Positions 1 through 7,815 of a DNA stretch of 9,018 bases are shown here, in pieces. The first letter of the stretch is position 1. Each line of letters starts with the position of its first letter. The notes under the pieces were generated by a model. It was not told where the DNA came from. It made no database searches and saw only the letters and a list, made by a program, of their open reading frames with translations. The stretch is taken from NCBI GenBank assembly GCA_903930095.1, contig CAIYXE010000418.1:1-9018 (forward strand), written 5' to 3'. The DNA comes from an uncultured Hyphomicrobiales bacterium (GTDB taxonomy: Bacteria; Pseudomonadota; Alphaproteobacteria; Rhizobiales; Aestuariivirgaceae). The position numbers were made by a program, and so were the translations under genes.

Positions 1-1
1 C

Positions 2-526
2 ATCTCCTCGTCCCCCGGCGTTCCCGTGAAGCCAGGCTCTCCCGGAAAACCCCAGCCGGGCCGCTCCGTGCAAATCCTGGAGGATGGGCAGATCGGCGTG
101 CACCGCACCGATCCCGGCCTCTTCCTGCGCTATTGGGGGGAGGAGCCCGGCGAAGAAACCTGGTTCGCCACGGGTGACCTCGGCGAGATCGATGCCGAAG
201 GCTACCTCTGGTACCGGGGGCGGGCTGATGACATGATGAATGCCGGCGGCTACCGCGTTTCTCCTCTCGAGGTCGAGGCCGTGCTGCTGCAGCACCCCGC
301 GGTGGCGGATGCCGGTGTGCGGGAATGGCGCGTCTCGGAGACCGCATCAATCATTGCCGCCTTCATCGTGCCGCAGCCTGGTGCGGCGGTGGACGAACAG
401 GCAATCCTTGCGTTTGTCAGGGACAGGCTTGCCGCCTATAAGTGCCCCAAGCAGATCTGGTTCGTGCCTGCGCTTCCGCGAACCGCCAACGGCAAGCTCA
501 TCCGGAAAGCGCTGGAGAGACCTTGA
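2..526 (+). CDS. AMP-forming acyl-CoA synthetase, C-terminal part (5' end outside window)
   Basis: The frame is open from base 2 with no convincing start, so this is the last 174 residues of a larger protein (family members are usually 500-600 aa). A member of this family activates a carboxylic acid with ATP to an acyl-adenylate and then transfers it to coenzyme A in the cytoplasm. Seen directly: the GDLGEID stretch with its Asp, then the hinge region WYRGRADDMMNAGGYRVSPLE that leads into the small C-terminal domain, and near the end PRTANGKLIRKAL. The Lys of NGK (codon 494-496) is the expected catalytic lysine of the adenylation half-reaction. The substrate pocket lies upstream and is not visible, so acid specificity cannot be given; the hinge resembles short/medium-chain or aromatic acid CoA ligases. 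The next gene starts 3 nt after the stop, so the two are probably one transcript. Confidence 0.93.
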   Translation: MSSSPGVPVKPGSPGKPQPGRSVQILEDGQIGVHRTDPGLFLRYWGEEPGEETWFATGDLGEIDAEGYLWYRGRADDMMNAGGYRVSPLEVEAVLLQHPAVADAGVREWRVSETASIIAAFIVPQPGAAVDEQAILAFVRDRLAAYKCPKQIWFVPALPRTANGKLIRKALERP

Positions 527-529
527 GCG

Positions 530-1180
530 ATGCCTGACCGCTTCATCCTGGACGTTGTGTCCGACGTCATCTGTCCCTGGTGCTTCCTTGGCAAACGCCG
601 GCTCGACGCGGCATTGGCCAGCCTCGATGGTCTCAACGTCTTGGTCCGCTGGAGGCCCTTCATGCTGGACCCCGGCATTCCGCCTGAAGGCCTCGACCGG
701 CACGAATACATGCTGGCGAAGTTCGGCCCGGAGCGGCTGAAGACCATCCATGATCCGCTCATCGCCGCAGGCGAGGAACTCGGTGTTCCCTTCAATTTCG
801 AGGCAATTGCCCGCACCCCCAATACACTCGACGCACACCGGCTGATCCGCTGGTCGCACACGGTGGAGCGCCAGCACGAGATGGCCGAGCGCCTGTTCAT
901 GGCCTATTGGAACGAGGGGCGGGATGTGAGCGACCGCGACGTGCTGGCCGCTTGCGCGGGCGAGGCAGGCATCAATGCCCAGCAGATCCGCGAGCTCCTC
1001 GACAGCGAGCAGGACGTTGCGGAAACGACCGCCGAGATCCAGCACGCCACCAACATCGGCGTCACGGGTGTCCCGACCTTCATCCTCGGACAAAGCTATG
1101 CCCTCGTCGGGGCTCAGTCGCCCGATGTGCTGGCGGATGCCATCAACCGCGTTGCCAAAGAGATCGCGGAAGAAAGCTGA
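530..1180 (+). CDS. DsbA-family oxidoreductase, FrnE-like (CPWC)
   Basis: A 216-aa protein of the thioredoxin-fold DsbA/2-hydroxychromene-2-carboxylate isomerase superfamily, closest in look to the FrnE group. It carries a CPWC redox motif at residues 15-18, directly after the first beta strand (FILDVVSDVICPWC). A GVPTF segment near residues 180-184 supplies the cis-proline (Pro182) that normally packs against the active site. Between them lies the helical insertion typical of the family, with the NTLDAHRLI stretch near residue 98. There is no signal peptide, so it should act in the cytoplasm, unlike classical DsbA. FrnE-type proteins are thought to be disulfide oxidoreductases/isomerases; the physiological substrate is unknown. 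The ATG follows the synthetase stop by 3 nt and a GGAG lies at 514-517 within the upstream gene, which suggests translational coupling. The true isomerase subgroup usually lacks the CxxC pair, which argues for redox chemistry here. Confidence 0.93.
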   Translation: MPDRFILDVVSDVICPWCFLGKRRLDAALASLDGLNVLVRWRPFMLDPGIPPEGLDRHEYMLAKFGPERLKTIHDPLIAAGEELGVPFNFEAIARTPNTLDAHRLIRWSHTVERQHEMAERLFMAYWNEGRDVSDRDVLAACAGEAGINAQQIRELLDSEQDVAETTAEIQHATNIGVTGVPTFILGQSYALVGAQSPDVLADAINRVAKEIAEES

Positions 1181-1186
1181 AGCAGC

Positions 1187-1206
1187 AAAAGGCAGCTCAC
1201 GCTGCC
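1187..1206 (-). terminator. Intrinsic terminator of mfd, stop codon in the loop
   Basis: Read on the minus strand, GGCAGC pairs perfectly with GCTGCC around a GTGA tetraloop (GNRA type), followed at once by TTTT (1190-1187). The TGA of mfd (1199-1197) forms the last three bases of the loop. The U-tract is short. On the plus strand the same stem is followed by AGTTTC, so it may also weakly end transcripts from the convergent oxidoreductase gene, whose stop is 10 nt before the stem. Confidence 0.75.
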
Positions 1207-4200
1207 AGTTTCACCAGCGTCTGCATCAACTGCCGCGTGCCTTTCAGGCGATCTTCCGCCGAGTCCCAGCTCCGCATGACAACGAGTTTCATGTCAGGGC
1301 GGAGCTTGGCTTGCGCGCCCTGCCCCGTAATCCACTGGACGAGGGCCTGCGGATTGGCGAAGGCCTCACCGCGGAAGGCCATGACGGCGCCCTTCGGGCC
1401 CGTATCCACGCTCTGCACATTCGCGGCACGGCAGAGCAGCTTGATCGACACCACCGCAAGCAGGTGGTTGACCTCCTCGGGCAGCGGCCCGAAGCGATCC
1501 CGCAGCTCCGCGCCGAAGCCATCGACCGCCTGCTGGTCATGAAGGTCTGCGAGACGCCGGTAGAGCCCAAGCCGTACCTGCAGGTCCTCGACATAGGACT
1601 CAGGAATCAGCACGGAGGTTCCGATGTTGATCTGCGGCGACCACTGGCCATCGGTCTCCATCGTATCCTCGCCGGTGCGGAGCTTGACGACGGCCTCCTC
1701 GATCATCTGCTGGTAGAGTTCGTAGCCGACCTCCTTGATGTGGCCGGACTGCTCGTCGCCGAGAAGGTTACCCGCGCCGCGGAGATCGAGATCGTGGCTT
1801 GCGAGACTGAACCCTGCCCCCAGTGAATCGAGCGACTGCAGCACCTTGAGGCGCTTTTCCGCAGCAGCCGAGAGCGGCCGGTTCGCAGGCGTCGTGAAAA
1901 TCGCGTAGGCACGTTGCTTGGAGCGGCCCACCCGGCCCCTCAGCTGGTAGAGCTGCGCGAGGCCGAACATGTCTGCGCGGTGGATGATCAGCGTATTCGC
2001 CGTGGAGATGTCGAGGCCGGATTCCACGATGGTGGTGGAGAGGAGAACGTCGAAGGCCCGGTCGTAGAAACCCGTCATGATATCCTCGAGCTCCGTCGGC
2101 GGCATGCGGCCGTGGGCCATGCGGAACTTCACCTCCGGCACCTTCTCGCGCAGGAAGGCCGCGATCTCGTCGAGATCGCTGACGCGCGGCACGACATAGA
2201 AACTCTGGCCGCCGCGGAAATGTTCCCGCAGCAGGCTCTCGCGGATGATGACGGGGTCGAACGGCGTGATGTAGGTGCGAACCGCCAGACGGTCGAGCGG
2301 CGGCGTGGTGATGAGGGAGAGCTCACGCACGCCAGAGAGGGCAAGTTGCAGCGTGCGCGGAATAGGCGTAGCGGTGAGCGTCAGCACATGCACATTGGTG
2401 CGCATCTCCTTGAGACGCTCCTTGTGCTTCACGCCGAAATGCTGCTCCTCGTCGATGATCAGCAGCCCCAGGTCGCGGAACCTGATCGACTCGGCAAGAA
2501 GTGCATGCGTTCCCACCACGATGTCGATGTCGCCGCTGGCAATCCCGGCCTTGACCTGGTCGAGTTCCTTTCGCGGCACGAGGCGGGAGGCCTGCGCGAT
2601 GTTAAGGGGCAGCCCCTTGAAGCGGGCCTGGAAGGTGGCGAAATGCTGGCGCGCCAGCAGCGTGGTCGGCACCACCACGGCCACCTGCTTGCCATTCATG
2701 GCGGCGACGAAAGCTGAACGCAGCGCCACTTCCGTCTTGCCGAAGCCCACGTCGCCGCAGATCAGGCGGTCCATCGGACGGCCCTTCTGCAGATCGTCGA
2801 TGACGGCCTCGATTGCGGTGAGCTGGTCTTCCGTCTCCTCATAGGGGAATCGCGCCGCAAATTCCTCATAGGCGCCCTCAGGCGGCGGCAGCACGTCACC
2901 AGGCTTGAGCTCACGCGCGGCGGCGGTACGGATCAGCCCCTCGGCGATCTTGAGGATGCGTTCCTTGAGCTTCGCCTTCTTGGCCTGCCATGCGCCACCG
3001 CCAAGCCTGTCCAGCTGCGCGCCCTGCTCGTCGGAGCCATAGCGGGAGAGGAGTTCGATATTCTCGACCGGCAGGAACAGGCGGTCGCCGCCCGCATACG
3101 AAAGGAAGAGACAGTCATGCGGCGCACCCTGCACCTCGATGGTCTTCAGGCCTTCGAAGCGGCCAATACCATGGTCGACATGCACGACGAGATCGCCGGG
3201 CGTGAGCGCGGAGAGCTCGCTGATGAAGTCGGAAGCCTTCTTGTTGCGGCGGCCGCGCCGCACCATGCGGTCGCCCAGGATGTCCTGTTCAGAGAGGATG
3301 GCGAAGCTATCTGTTTCGAAACCTTCCTCGAGGCCCAGCACGAGGAGGCCGGCGATGGCCTTGTCCCAGGAAAGGAACTCCGGCCAGTCCTTGGCCGCCG
3401 CAAGCGGCGCCACATCATGGTCCTTCAGGATGGTCTCGAGCCTCTCGCGCGAGCCTTCCGTCCAGGAGGAAATGGCGACCCGCCTGCCGCCCTTGCGGAT
3501 GTCGTCGGCATGGGCCTTGACCGCCTCATAGACATTGCCTCCGGCCTGCGCGCGTTCAGCGGCGAAACTGCGTCCGCGTCTGCCGCCGAACGAAATGGCA
3601 TCCGGGCTCTCGAAGGCGGAGAATGCCAGCACCGTATGGTTCGACTGGAACTCAGACCACTGGGCATCCGTCAGGTACAGCGTTTCTGGCTTGACGGGCT
3701 TGTAGGGCGCTGCGCCGAAGGTTTCCTTCCTGTCGAGGGCCTCCTTGCGGGCATTGTAGAACTCGGCAACCTGTTCCTGGCGCGCGGCCGCCGCTTCGTC
3801 AGCCGACTGGTCCAGCGTCACCACGGGATCGTCCAGATAGTCGAACAACGTGGCAAGACCGTCGTGGAACAGCGGCAGCCAGTGCTCCATGCCCTGATAC
3901 TTACGGCCTGCGGTGACACTCTCATAAAGCGGATCGCTTGTATCGATGCCGCCGAAGGCTCCGGCATAATTGACCCGGAAACGGCTGATTGACGGCTCGT
4001 TCAGCAACACCTCATTGGCCGGGTTGAGGGTAAATCGCTTAAGGGCCGACGTGGTGCGCTGCGACTCGGGATCGAAGCTGCGGATCGATTCGATCGTATC
4101 GCCGAAAAAGTCGAGCCGCACCGGCTCATCTGCTCCGGGCGGGAAGATGTCGAGGATTCCGCCTCTCACCGCGAAGTCGCCGGGATCGACCACCGTGCCA

Positions 4201-4670
4201 GTACGGGAAAAGCCGTTCTCGGTGAGGAACGCGAGAAGCTGGTCCGAGTTCACCCGGTTGCCGGGGGCGGCGGAGAAGCTTTGCCCTTCGACCAGAGAGC
4301 GCGGCGGCACACGCTGCAGTATCGCGGGAACGGTCGTCAGCAGGAGGAGCGGCTTCGTCCGCTGCTCCAGCAGACGTGCAAGCGTGGAGAGCCTGCGCGC
4401 CACGATATCCGCCACCGGCGAGACCCGGTCATATGGCAAGCAATCCCAGGCGGGAAAGCGCAGGATTTCGAGACCGGGCGCAAAATAGGCGAGTTGATCC
4501 GCCAGCACGGCGGCGCGCTGATCGTCCACCGCCACATGCACGGTAACGCGCTGGCCTGAGGATTTGGCAATCTCCGGCAGCAGCATGGCATCGAGCCCTT
4601 GCGGAACGCCAGAGACAGCGGTGCGGCCCGGCCGGGTGAGCCTGGGTTTCAGCTTCGAAAGGTCCATCAT
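1197..4670 (-). CDS. mfd: Transcription-repair coupling factor Mfd
   Basis: A full-length 1157-aa Mfd (E. coli Mfd is 1148 aa). It binds RNA polymerase stalled at lesions, pushes it off DNA by ATP-driven translocation and recruits UvrA, starting transcription-coupled excision repair. Order seen: an N-terminal UvrB-like region (about 1-330, with DRVSPVADIVARRL near 81-94); a CarD-like RNA-polymerase-interacting domain (about 485-560, PGDLVVHVDHGIGRFEGL); an SF2 translocase with Walker A GDVGFGKT at 639-646 and DEEQH at 740-744, then the TATPIPRTL motif; helicase lobe 2 with QLYQLRGRVGRSKQRAY near 906-922; the RecG-like TRG region (LRGAGNLLGDEQSGHIKEVG, 963-982); and a C-terminal D7 domain from about 1010. 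Its ATG overlaps the sdhE stop (ATGA). No good ribosome-binding site precedes it, so translation probably relies on coupling to sdhE. A second ATG follows immediately (4667). Confidence 0.98.
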   Translation of the reverse strand: MMDLSKLKPRLTRPGRTAVSGVPQGLDAMLLPEIAKSSGQRVTVHVAVDDQRAAVLADQLAYFAPGLEILRFPAWDCLPYDRVSPVADIVARRLSTLARLLEQRTKPLLLLTTVPAILQRVPPRSLVEGQSFSAAPGNRVNSDQLLAFLTENGFSRTGTVVDPGDFAVRGGILDIFPPGADEPVRLDFFGDTIESIRSFDPESQRTTSALKRFTLNPANEVLLNEPSISRFRVNYAGAFGGIDTSDPLYESVTAGRKYQGMEHWLPLFHDGLATLFDYLDDPVVTLDQSADEAAAARQEQVAEFYNARKEALDRKETFGAAPYKPVKPETLYLTDAQWSEFQSNHTVLAFSAFESPDAISFGGRRGRSFAAERAQAGGNVYEAVKAHADDIRKGGRRVAISSWTEGSRERLETILKDHDVAPLAAAKDWPEFLSWDKAIAGLLVLGLEEGFETDSFAILSEQDILGDRMVRRGRRNKKASDFISELSALTPGDLVVHVDHGIGRFEGLKTIEVQGAPHDCLFLSYAGGDRLFLPVENIELLSRYGSDEQGAQLDRLGGGAWQAKKAKLKERILKIAEGLIRTAAARELKPGDVLPPPEGAYEEFAARFPYEETEDQLTAIEAVIDDLQKGRPMDRLICGDVGFGKTEVALRSAFVAAMNGKQVAVVVPTTLLARQHFATFQARFKGLPLNIAQASRLVPRKELDQVKAGIASGDIDIVVGTHALLAESIRFRDLGLLIIDEEQHFGVKHKERLKEMRTNVHVLTLTATPIPRTLQLALSGVRELSLITTPPLDRLAVRTYITPFDPVIIRESLLREHFRGGQSFYVVPRVSDLDEIAAFLREKVPEVKFRMAHGRMPPTELEDIMTGFYDRAFDVLLSTTIVESGLDISTANTLIIHRADMFGLAQLYQLRGRVGRSKQRAYAIFTTPANRPLSAAAEKRLKVLQSLDSLGAGFSLASHDLDLRGAGNLLGDEQSGHIKEVGYELYQQMIEEAVVKLRTGEDTMETDGQWSPQINIGTSVLIPESYVEDLQVRLGLYRRLADLHDQQAVDGFGAELRDRFGPLPEEVNHLLAVVSIKLLCRAANVQSVDTGPKGAVMAFRGEAFANPQALVQWITGQGAQAKLRPDMKLVVMRSWDSAEDRLKGTRQLMQTLVKLAA

Positions 4671-4930
4671 GGCCGGGAATCGATGATGCGTCTGAGCATG
4701 TCGGAGGTGTGTTCAGCGGGCACCGGACCCTGTTTCGTGGCCCAGGCCAGCATGTCCTGGTCGGGGATGTCCATGATGCGCTCGAGTTCAGCAATTTCGG
4801 ACGCGCTGAAGCAGCCGAGGTTTCGGGTCACGAAGCCCCCGAGGATCAGGTCCATTTCCTTGATGCCGCGGTGGGTGGCGCGCCACAGCAGGCGCTTGCG
4901 GCGAATGTCCAAATCGGGGGAGCTCGTCAT
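4667..4930 (-). CDS. sdhE: Succinate dehydrogenase assembly factor SdhE (DUF339/Sdh5 family)
   Basis: An 87-aa protein of the SdhE/Sdh5/DUF339 family, which promotes covalent FAD attachment to the flavoprotein subunit of succinate dehydrogenase in the cytoplasm. The hallmark RGxxE motif is present as RGIKEMD (residues 21-27), preceded by RRKRLLWRATH. The pattern continues as the five-helix fold expected, with the ending LERIMDIPDQDMLAWATKQGPVP. The chosen ATG at 4930 gives the usual family length. A farther ATG at 4993 would add 21 residues that do not look conserved and would run into the recG start. No strong Shine-Dalgarno precedes the chosen start. The stop overlaps the mfd start by 4 nt, so sdhE-mfd is a two-gene unit read away from recG. 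Confidence 0.95.
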   Translation of the reverse strand: MTSSPDLDIRRKRLLWRATHRGIKEMDLILGGFVTRNLGCFSASEIAELERIMDIPDQDMLAWATKQGPVPAEHTSDMLRRIIDSRP

Positions 4931-4975
4931 TGCGATGGTGTCTTGCCCCAACCGCCCTTGCGCCGCAACCGGTTC

Positions 4976-4981
4976 AAGGTG
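4976..4981 (+). promoter_or_regulatory. Ribosome-binding site of recG
   Basis: AAGGTG lies 10 nt before the ATG at 4992. It supports that start against later in-frame Met codons. It sits in the 61-nt divergent spacer shared with sdhE; I could not identify convincing -35/-10 boxes there for either gene. Confidence 0.5.
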
Positions 4982-4991
4982 AAATAGGGCC

Positions 4992-7109
4992 ATGCGTCCA
5001 CCGCTCCTCAATCCGCTTTTTGCCGGGGCTTCGGGCTTGAAGGGCATCGGAGAAAAGCTCGACAAGCTCCTTGCCCGGTTTCTCAGACCCGTGCAGGGAA
5101 CGCCGGGGGCAACGACGCGGATCATCGACCTGCTGTTCCACCTGCCCTCGGGCCTCGTTGACCGCCGTTTCCGGCCGCGCATCGCCGATCTGCCGCGCGA
5201 GGGTGTGGTGACGGTCGAGGCCACCGTCATCCGCCACCGGCCGCCGCCGCCCGCGAACAAGCGCATCCCCTACAGGGTGGAGGTCTCCGACGGAACCGGG
5301 GTGCTGAGCCTGGTCTTCTTCCACGCCTATGCCGAGACGATCCGCCGCGCCCTGCCCGAGGGCGAGACACGCTTCATCTCCGGCAAGATCGACTGGTTCA
5401 ACGGCGAGCCGCAGGTTGCACACCCGGACCACATCGTCGCGGGCGAGGAATTCGGCCGCATGCCGCTGATCGAGCCTGTCTACCCGCTGACCGAGGGCCT
5501 CTCGGCCAAGGTGCTCGCCAGGTCCATTGCACAGGCGCTGGAGAAGCTTCCAGATCTTCCCGAATGGCAAGACCAGGCCTACCTGCAGCGCCACGGCTGG
5601 CCCTCATTCGGCACGGCGCTCAAGGCCATGCACCGCCCTGAAACACCTTCTGCGACCGGCCCCGATGCCCCGGCGCGGCGAAGGCTCGCATATGACGAGC
5701 TGCTGGCAAACCAGCTCGCCCTCTCGCTGGTGCGCGCCAGCATGAAGCGGGCGCAGGGGCGCAGGCTTGCGGGCACGGGCGATCTCAGGGCCAAACTGAT
5801 CAGGGCGCTGCCCTACAGCCTCACCGCCGCACAGGCCGGGGCGGTGGAGGAAATTCTGCGCGACATGGCCTCAGACGACCGCATGCTGCGCCTGCTCCAG
5901 GGCGACGTCGGTTCCGGCAAGACGGTGGTCGCGCTGCTGGCACTCGCCGCGGCTGTCGAGAGCGGGGCGCAGGGCGCCTTGATGGTGCCAACCGAAATCC
6001 TGGCCCGCCAACACCATGCAACACTCTCCAAGCTGTGCGAGGCGGCGGGGATCCAGGTGACGCTCCTCACCGGGCGTGAAAAGGGCAAGCCGCGGGAAGA
6101 GGCCCTGGCCCGCATCGCATCCGGGGCAACCAATCTAGTTGTCGGCACCCATGCGCTGTTCCAGGACGACGTGATCTTCCACGACCTGGGCCTCGTCGTT
6201 ATCGACGAGCAGCACCGCTTTGGCGTGCATCAGCGGCTGGCGCTCCAGGCAAAGGCAGGCGGCGCAACCGATCTGCTGGTGATGACGGCCACCCCCATTC
6301 CGCGCACGCTGGCCCTCACCGTCTATGGCGACATGGATGTCTCGAAGCTCACCGAGAAGCCGGCAGGCCGGCTGCCGGTCGACACGCGCGTCATCCCGAT
6401 GTCACGCGTGGATGACGTGATCGAGGGACTATCCCGCAGCATGGCGCAGGGAAACCGGGCCTATTGGGTCTGCCCACTGGTCGAGGAGAGCGAGCAGGTA
6501 GACCTGGCGGCCGCGGAAGACCGCTTCCTGCAACTCGCTTCCCGCTTCACGGGCAAAACCGGCCTCGTCCACGGCCGCATGAAGGGGCCGGACAAGGACA
6601 GGGTGATGGCGCAGTTCAAGGACGGCACGCTGACGCTCCTTGTCTCCACGACGGTGATTGAAGTTGGGGTCGATGTTCCAGAGGCCACTGTCATGGTGAT
6701 CGAGAACGCAGAGCGATTCGGCCTGGCCCAGTTGCACCAGCTGCGCGGGCGGGTCGGCCGGGGAACGGGCAAATCCTCATGCCTGCTGCTCTACCAGGAG
6801 CCGCTGGGCGAAACGGCCAAGGCACGCCTCTCGATCATGCGGGAGACCGAGGACGGCTTTCGCATCGCGGAGGAAGACCTCAAGCTCCGCGGCGCGGGCG
6901 AAATGCTTGGCACACGCCAATCCGGCCTGCCATTGTTCCGCATGGCCGATCTCTCAACCGACGGCGACCTGCTGGCCACTGCCCGCGATGACGCGCAACT
7001 CGTCCTCAGCAGGGATGCGAAGCTCACGACGCAGCGCGGCGAGGCGCTACGGATCCTGCTCTATCTCTTTGAACGGGACGAGGCGGTCAGGCTCCTGGCC
7101 GCAGGGTAG
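4992..7109 (+). CDS. recG: ATP-dependent DNA helicase RecG
   Basis: A complete 705-aa RecG (E. coli RecG is 693 aa), a double-strand DNA translocase that regresses stalled replication forks and remodels Holliday junctions, D-loops and R-loops. Seen in order: an N-terminal segment with LKGIGEKLDKLL; the OB-fold wedge domain (about residues 72-148, VTVEATVIRHR to PQVAHPDHI); the RecG-typical EPVYPLTEGLSAK (161-173); Walker A GDVGSGKT at 304-311; the DEQHRFG box beginning at Asp405; ATPIPRTLALTVYGDMD in the motif III region; lobe 2 with QLHQLRGRVGRG at 580-591; and the C-terminal TRG stretch LKLRGAGEMLGTRQSGLPLFRMADL from about 630. All key motifs are intact. It diverges from sdhE-mfd and its last 23 nt overlap the end of the convergent DUF502 gene. 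Confidence 0.98.
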   Translation: MRPPLLNPLFAGASGLKGIGEKLDKLLARFLRPVQGTPGATTRIIDLLFHLPSGLVDRRFRPRIADLPREGVVTVEATVIRHRPPPPANKRIPYRVEVSDGTGVLSLVFFHAYAETIRRALPEGETRFISGKIDWFNGEPQVAHPDHIVAGEEFGRMPLIEPVYPLTEGLSAKVLARSIAQALEKLPDLPEWQDQAYLQRHGWPSFGTALKAMHRPETPSATGPDAPARRRLAYDELLANQLALSLVRASMKRAQGRRLAGTGDLRAKLIRALPYSLTAAQAGAVEEILRDMASDDRMLRLLQGDVGSGKTVVALLALAAAVESGAQGALMVPTEILARQHHATLSKLCEAAGIQVTLLTGREKGKPREEALARIASGATNLVVGTHALFQDDVIFHDLGLVVIDEQHRFGVHQRLALQAKAGGATDLLVMTATPIPRTLALTVYGDMDVSKLTEKPAGRLPVDTRVIPMSRVDDVIEGLSRSMAQGNRAYWVCPLVEESEQVDLAAAEDRFLQLASRFTGKTGLVHGRMKGPDKDRVMAQFKDGTLTLLVSTTVIEVGVDVPEATVMVIENAERFGLAQLHQLRGRVGRGTGKSSCLLLYQEPLGETAKARLSIMRETEDGFRIAEEDLKLRGAGEMLGTRQSGLPLFRMADLSTDGDLLATARDDAQLVLSRDAKLTTQRGEALRILLYLFERDEAVRLLAAG

Positions 7110-7815
7110 CGGCGTTAGCCTCCGCATCAGGGGGTAGCGGCCGGTCGGGGAACACGAGGCCCATCGAGATCACCAGCTTCAGCCCGTCCTCGACGCTGAG
7201 ATCGATGATCTTCACATCGGCCATATCGACGAAGAACACATATCCTGAGGTGGGGTTTGGCGTCGTCGATATGTAGACGGCATACATCATGCGGCCGGGC
7301 TCGAGGCCAATCTGCGCGCCATCGATCTCTCGCGAGATGAAGGCGATAGACCAGGTGCCGCGGCGCGGCCACTCGACGAGGCAGACATGCCGGAATGAGG
7401 CCCCCTTCTGCGAGAACAGCGTCTCGAAGATCTGCTTCGACCCCTTGTAGATCGACCGCACCACGGGCATGGCGTAAAGCGTCTTGTCCCAGATGGCGAT
7501 CATGGTCCGGCCCGCCAGATTGGCCGCCATGAAGCCGATCACCGTGATGGTGATCAGGGCGAAGATCAGCCCGAAACCCGGCACCTGGACCGGCAGGTAA
7601 TTGTCCGGGTTGTAGGCCGCCGGAAGCAGCGGCTTCACCCAGGCATCGAACATCGTCACGAACCAGTAGGTTGCCCATACGGTGATGGCGATCGGCGCGG
7701 TGATGACGAGGCCGGTAAAGAAATAAGCGCGCAACCTCCCGAAGAATGATGTCTGCGGCTTGACTTCGACGTCGACCGTCGTCACCTCAGTGTCGTGGCT
7801 GGAAGAATTGCGCAT
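7087..7815 (-). CDS. DUF502 family membrane protein
   Basis: A 242-aa integral membrane protein of the DUF502 family, whose biochemical role is not established. After a polar, Ser/Thr/Val-rich N-terminal tail of about 27 residues, a first membrane span runs from about 31 to 55 (YFFTGLVITAPIAITVWATY) and a second from about 80 to 100 (GFGLIFALITITVIGFMAANLAG). The remaining part should be a soluble beta-rich domain. Family hallmarks are PVVRSIYKGSKQ (117-128) and STTPNPTSGYVFFV (173-186). I chose the ATG at 7815. A TTG at 7836 would add seven residues, and neither start has a clear ribosome-binding site. The gene overlaps recG tail to tail by 23 nt and diverges from the DUF454 gene. Genes of this family often lie beside recG in Alphaproteobacteria, but no functional link is shown. 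Confidence 0.92.
   Translation of the reverse strand: MRNSSSHDTEVTTVDVEVKPQTSFFGRLRAYFFTGLVITAPIAITVWATYWFVTMFDAWVKPLLPAAYNPDNYLPVQVPGFGLIFALITITVIGFMAANLAGRTMIAIWDKTLYAMPVVRSIYKGSKQIFETLFSQKGASFRHVCLVEWPRRGTWSIAFISREIDGAQIGLEPGRMMYAVYISTTPNPTSGYVFFVDMADVKIIDLSVEDGLKLVISMGLVFPDRPLPPDAEANAATLRPGA

Noticed and set aside
347..1093. Minus-strand 248-codon open frame opposite the acyl-CoA synthetase and oxidoreductase genes
   Set aside because: It spans two well-supported plus-strand genes and shows no recognisable protein features; it is a shadow of biased codon use.
975..1826. Plus-strand 283-codon frame running from the oxidoreductase gene into mfd antisense
   Set aside because: It crosses the end of one real gene and the terminator, and has no domain signature.
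1914..3992. Long plus-strand open frames (267 and 291 codons) opposite mfd
   Set aside because: They are antisense to an intact, motif-complete mfd. The translations are low-complexity Arg/His/Glu-rich with no family features, as expected from GC-rich antisense frames.
4931..4991. Promoter boxes in the sdhE/recG divergent spacer
   Set aside because: Only poor matches such as TTGCGC with GAAATA were seen, and the latter collides with the recG ribosome-binding site.
4931..5266. N-terminal extension of sdhE to 5266
   Set aside because: It would overlap the 5' end of recG on the other strand and add over 110 residues that do not fit the usual 80-100 aa SdhE length.
4974..5594. Minus-strand 206-codon frame opposite recG
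   Set aside because: It is antisense to the conserved wedge domain of recG and has no ribosome-binding site or motif.
7098..7113. GCCGC/GCGGC stem around the recG stop as a terminator
   Set aside because: It has only five base pairs with a six-base loop and no U-tract, and lies within the DUF502 coding region; not enough to call.
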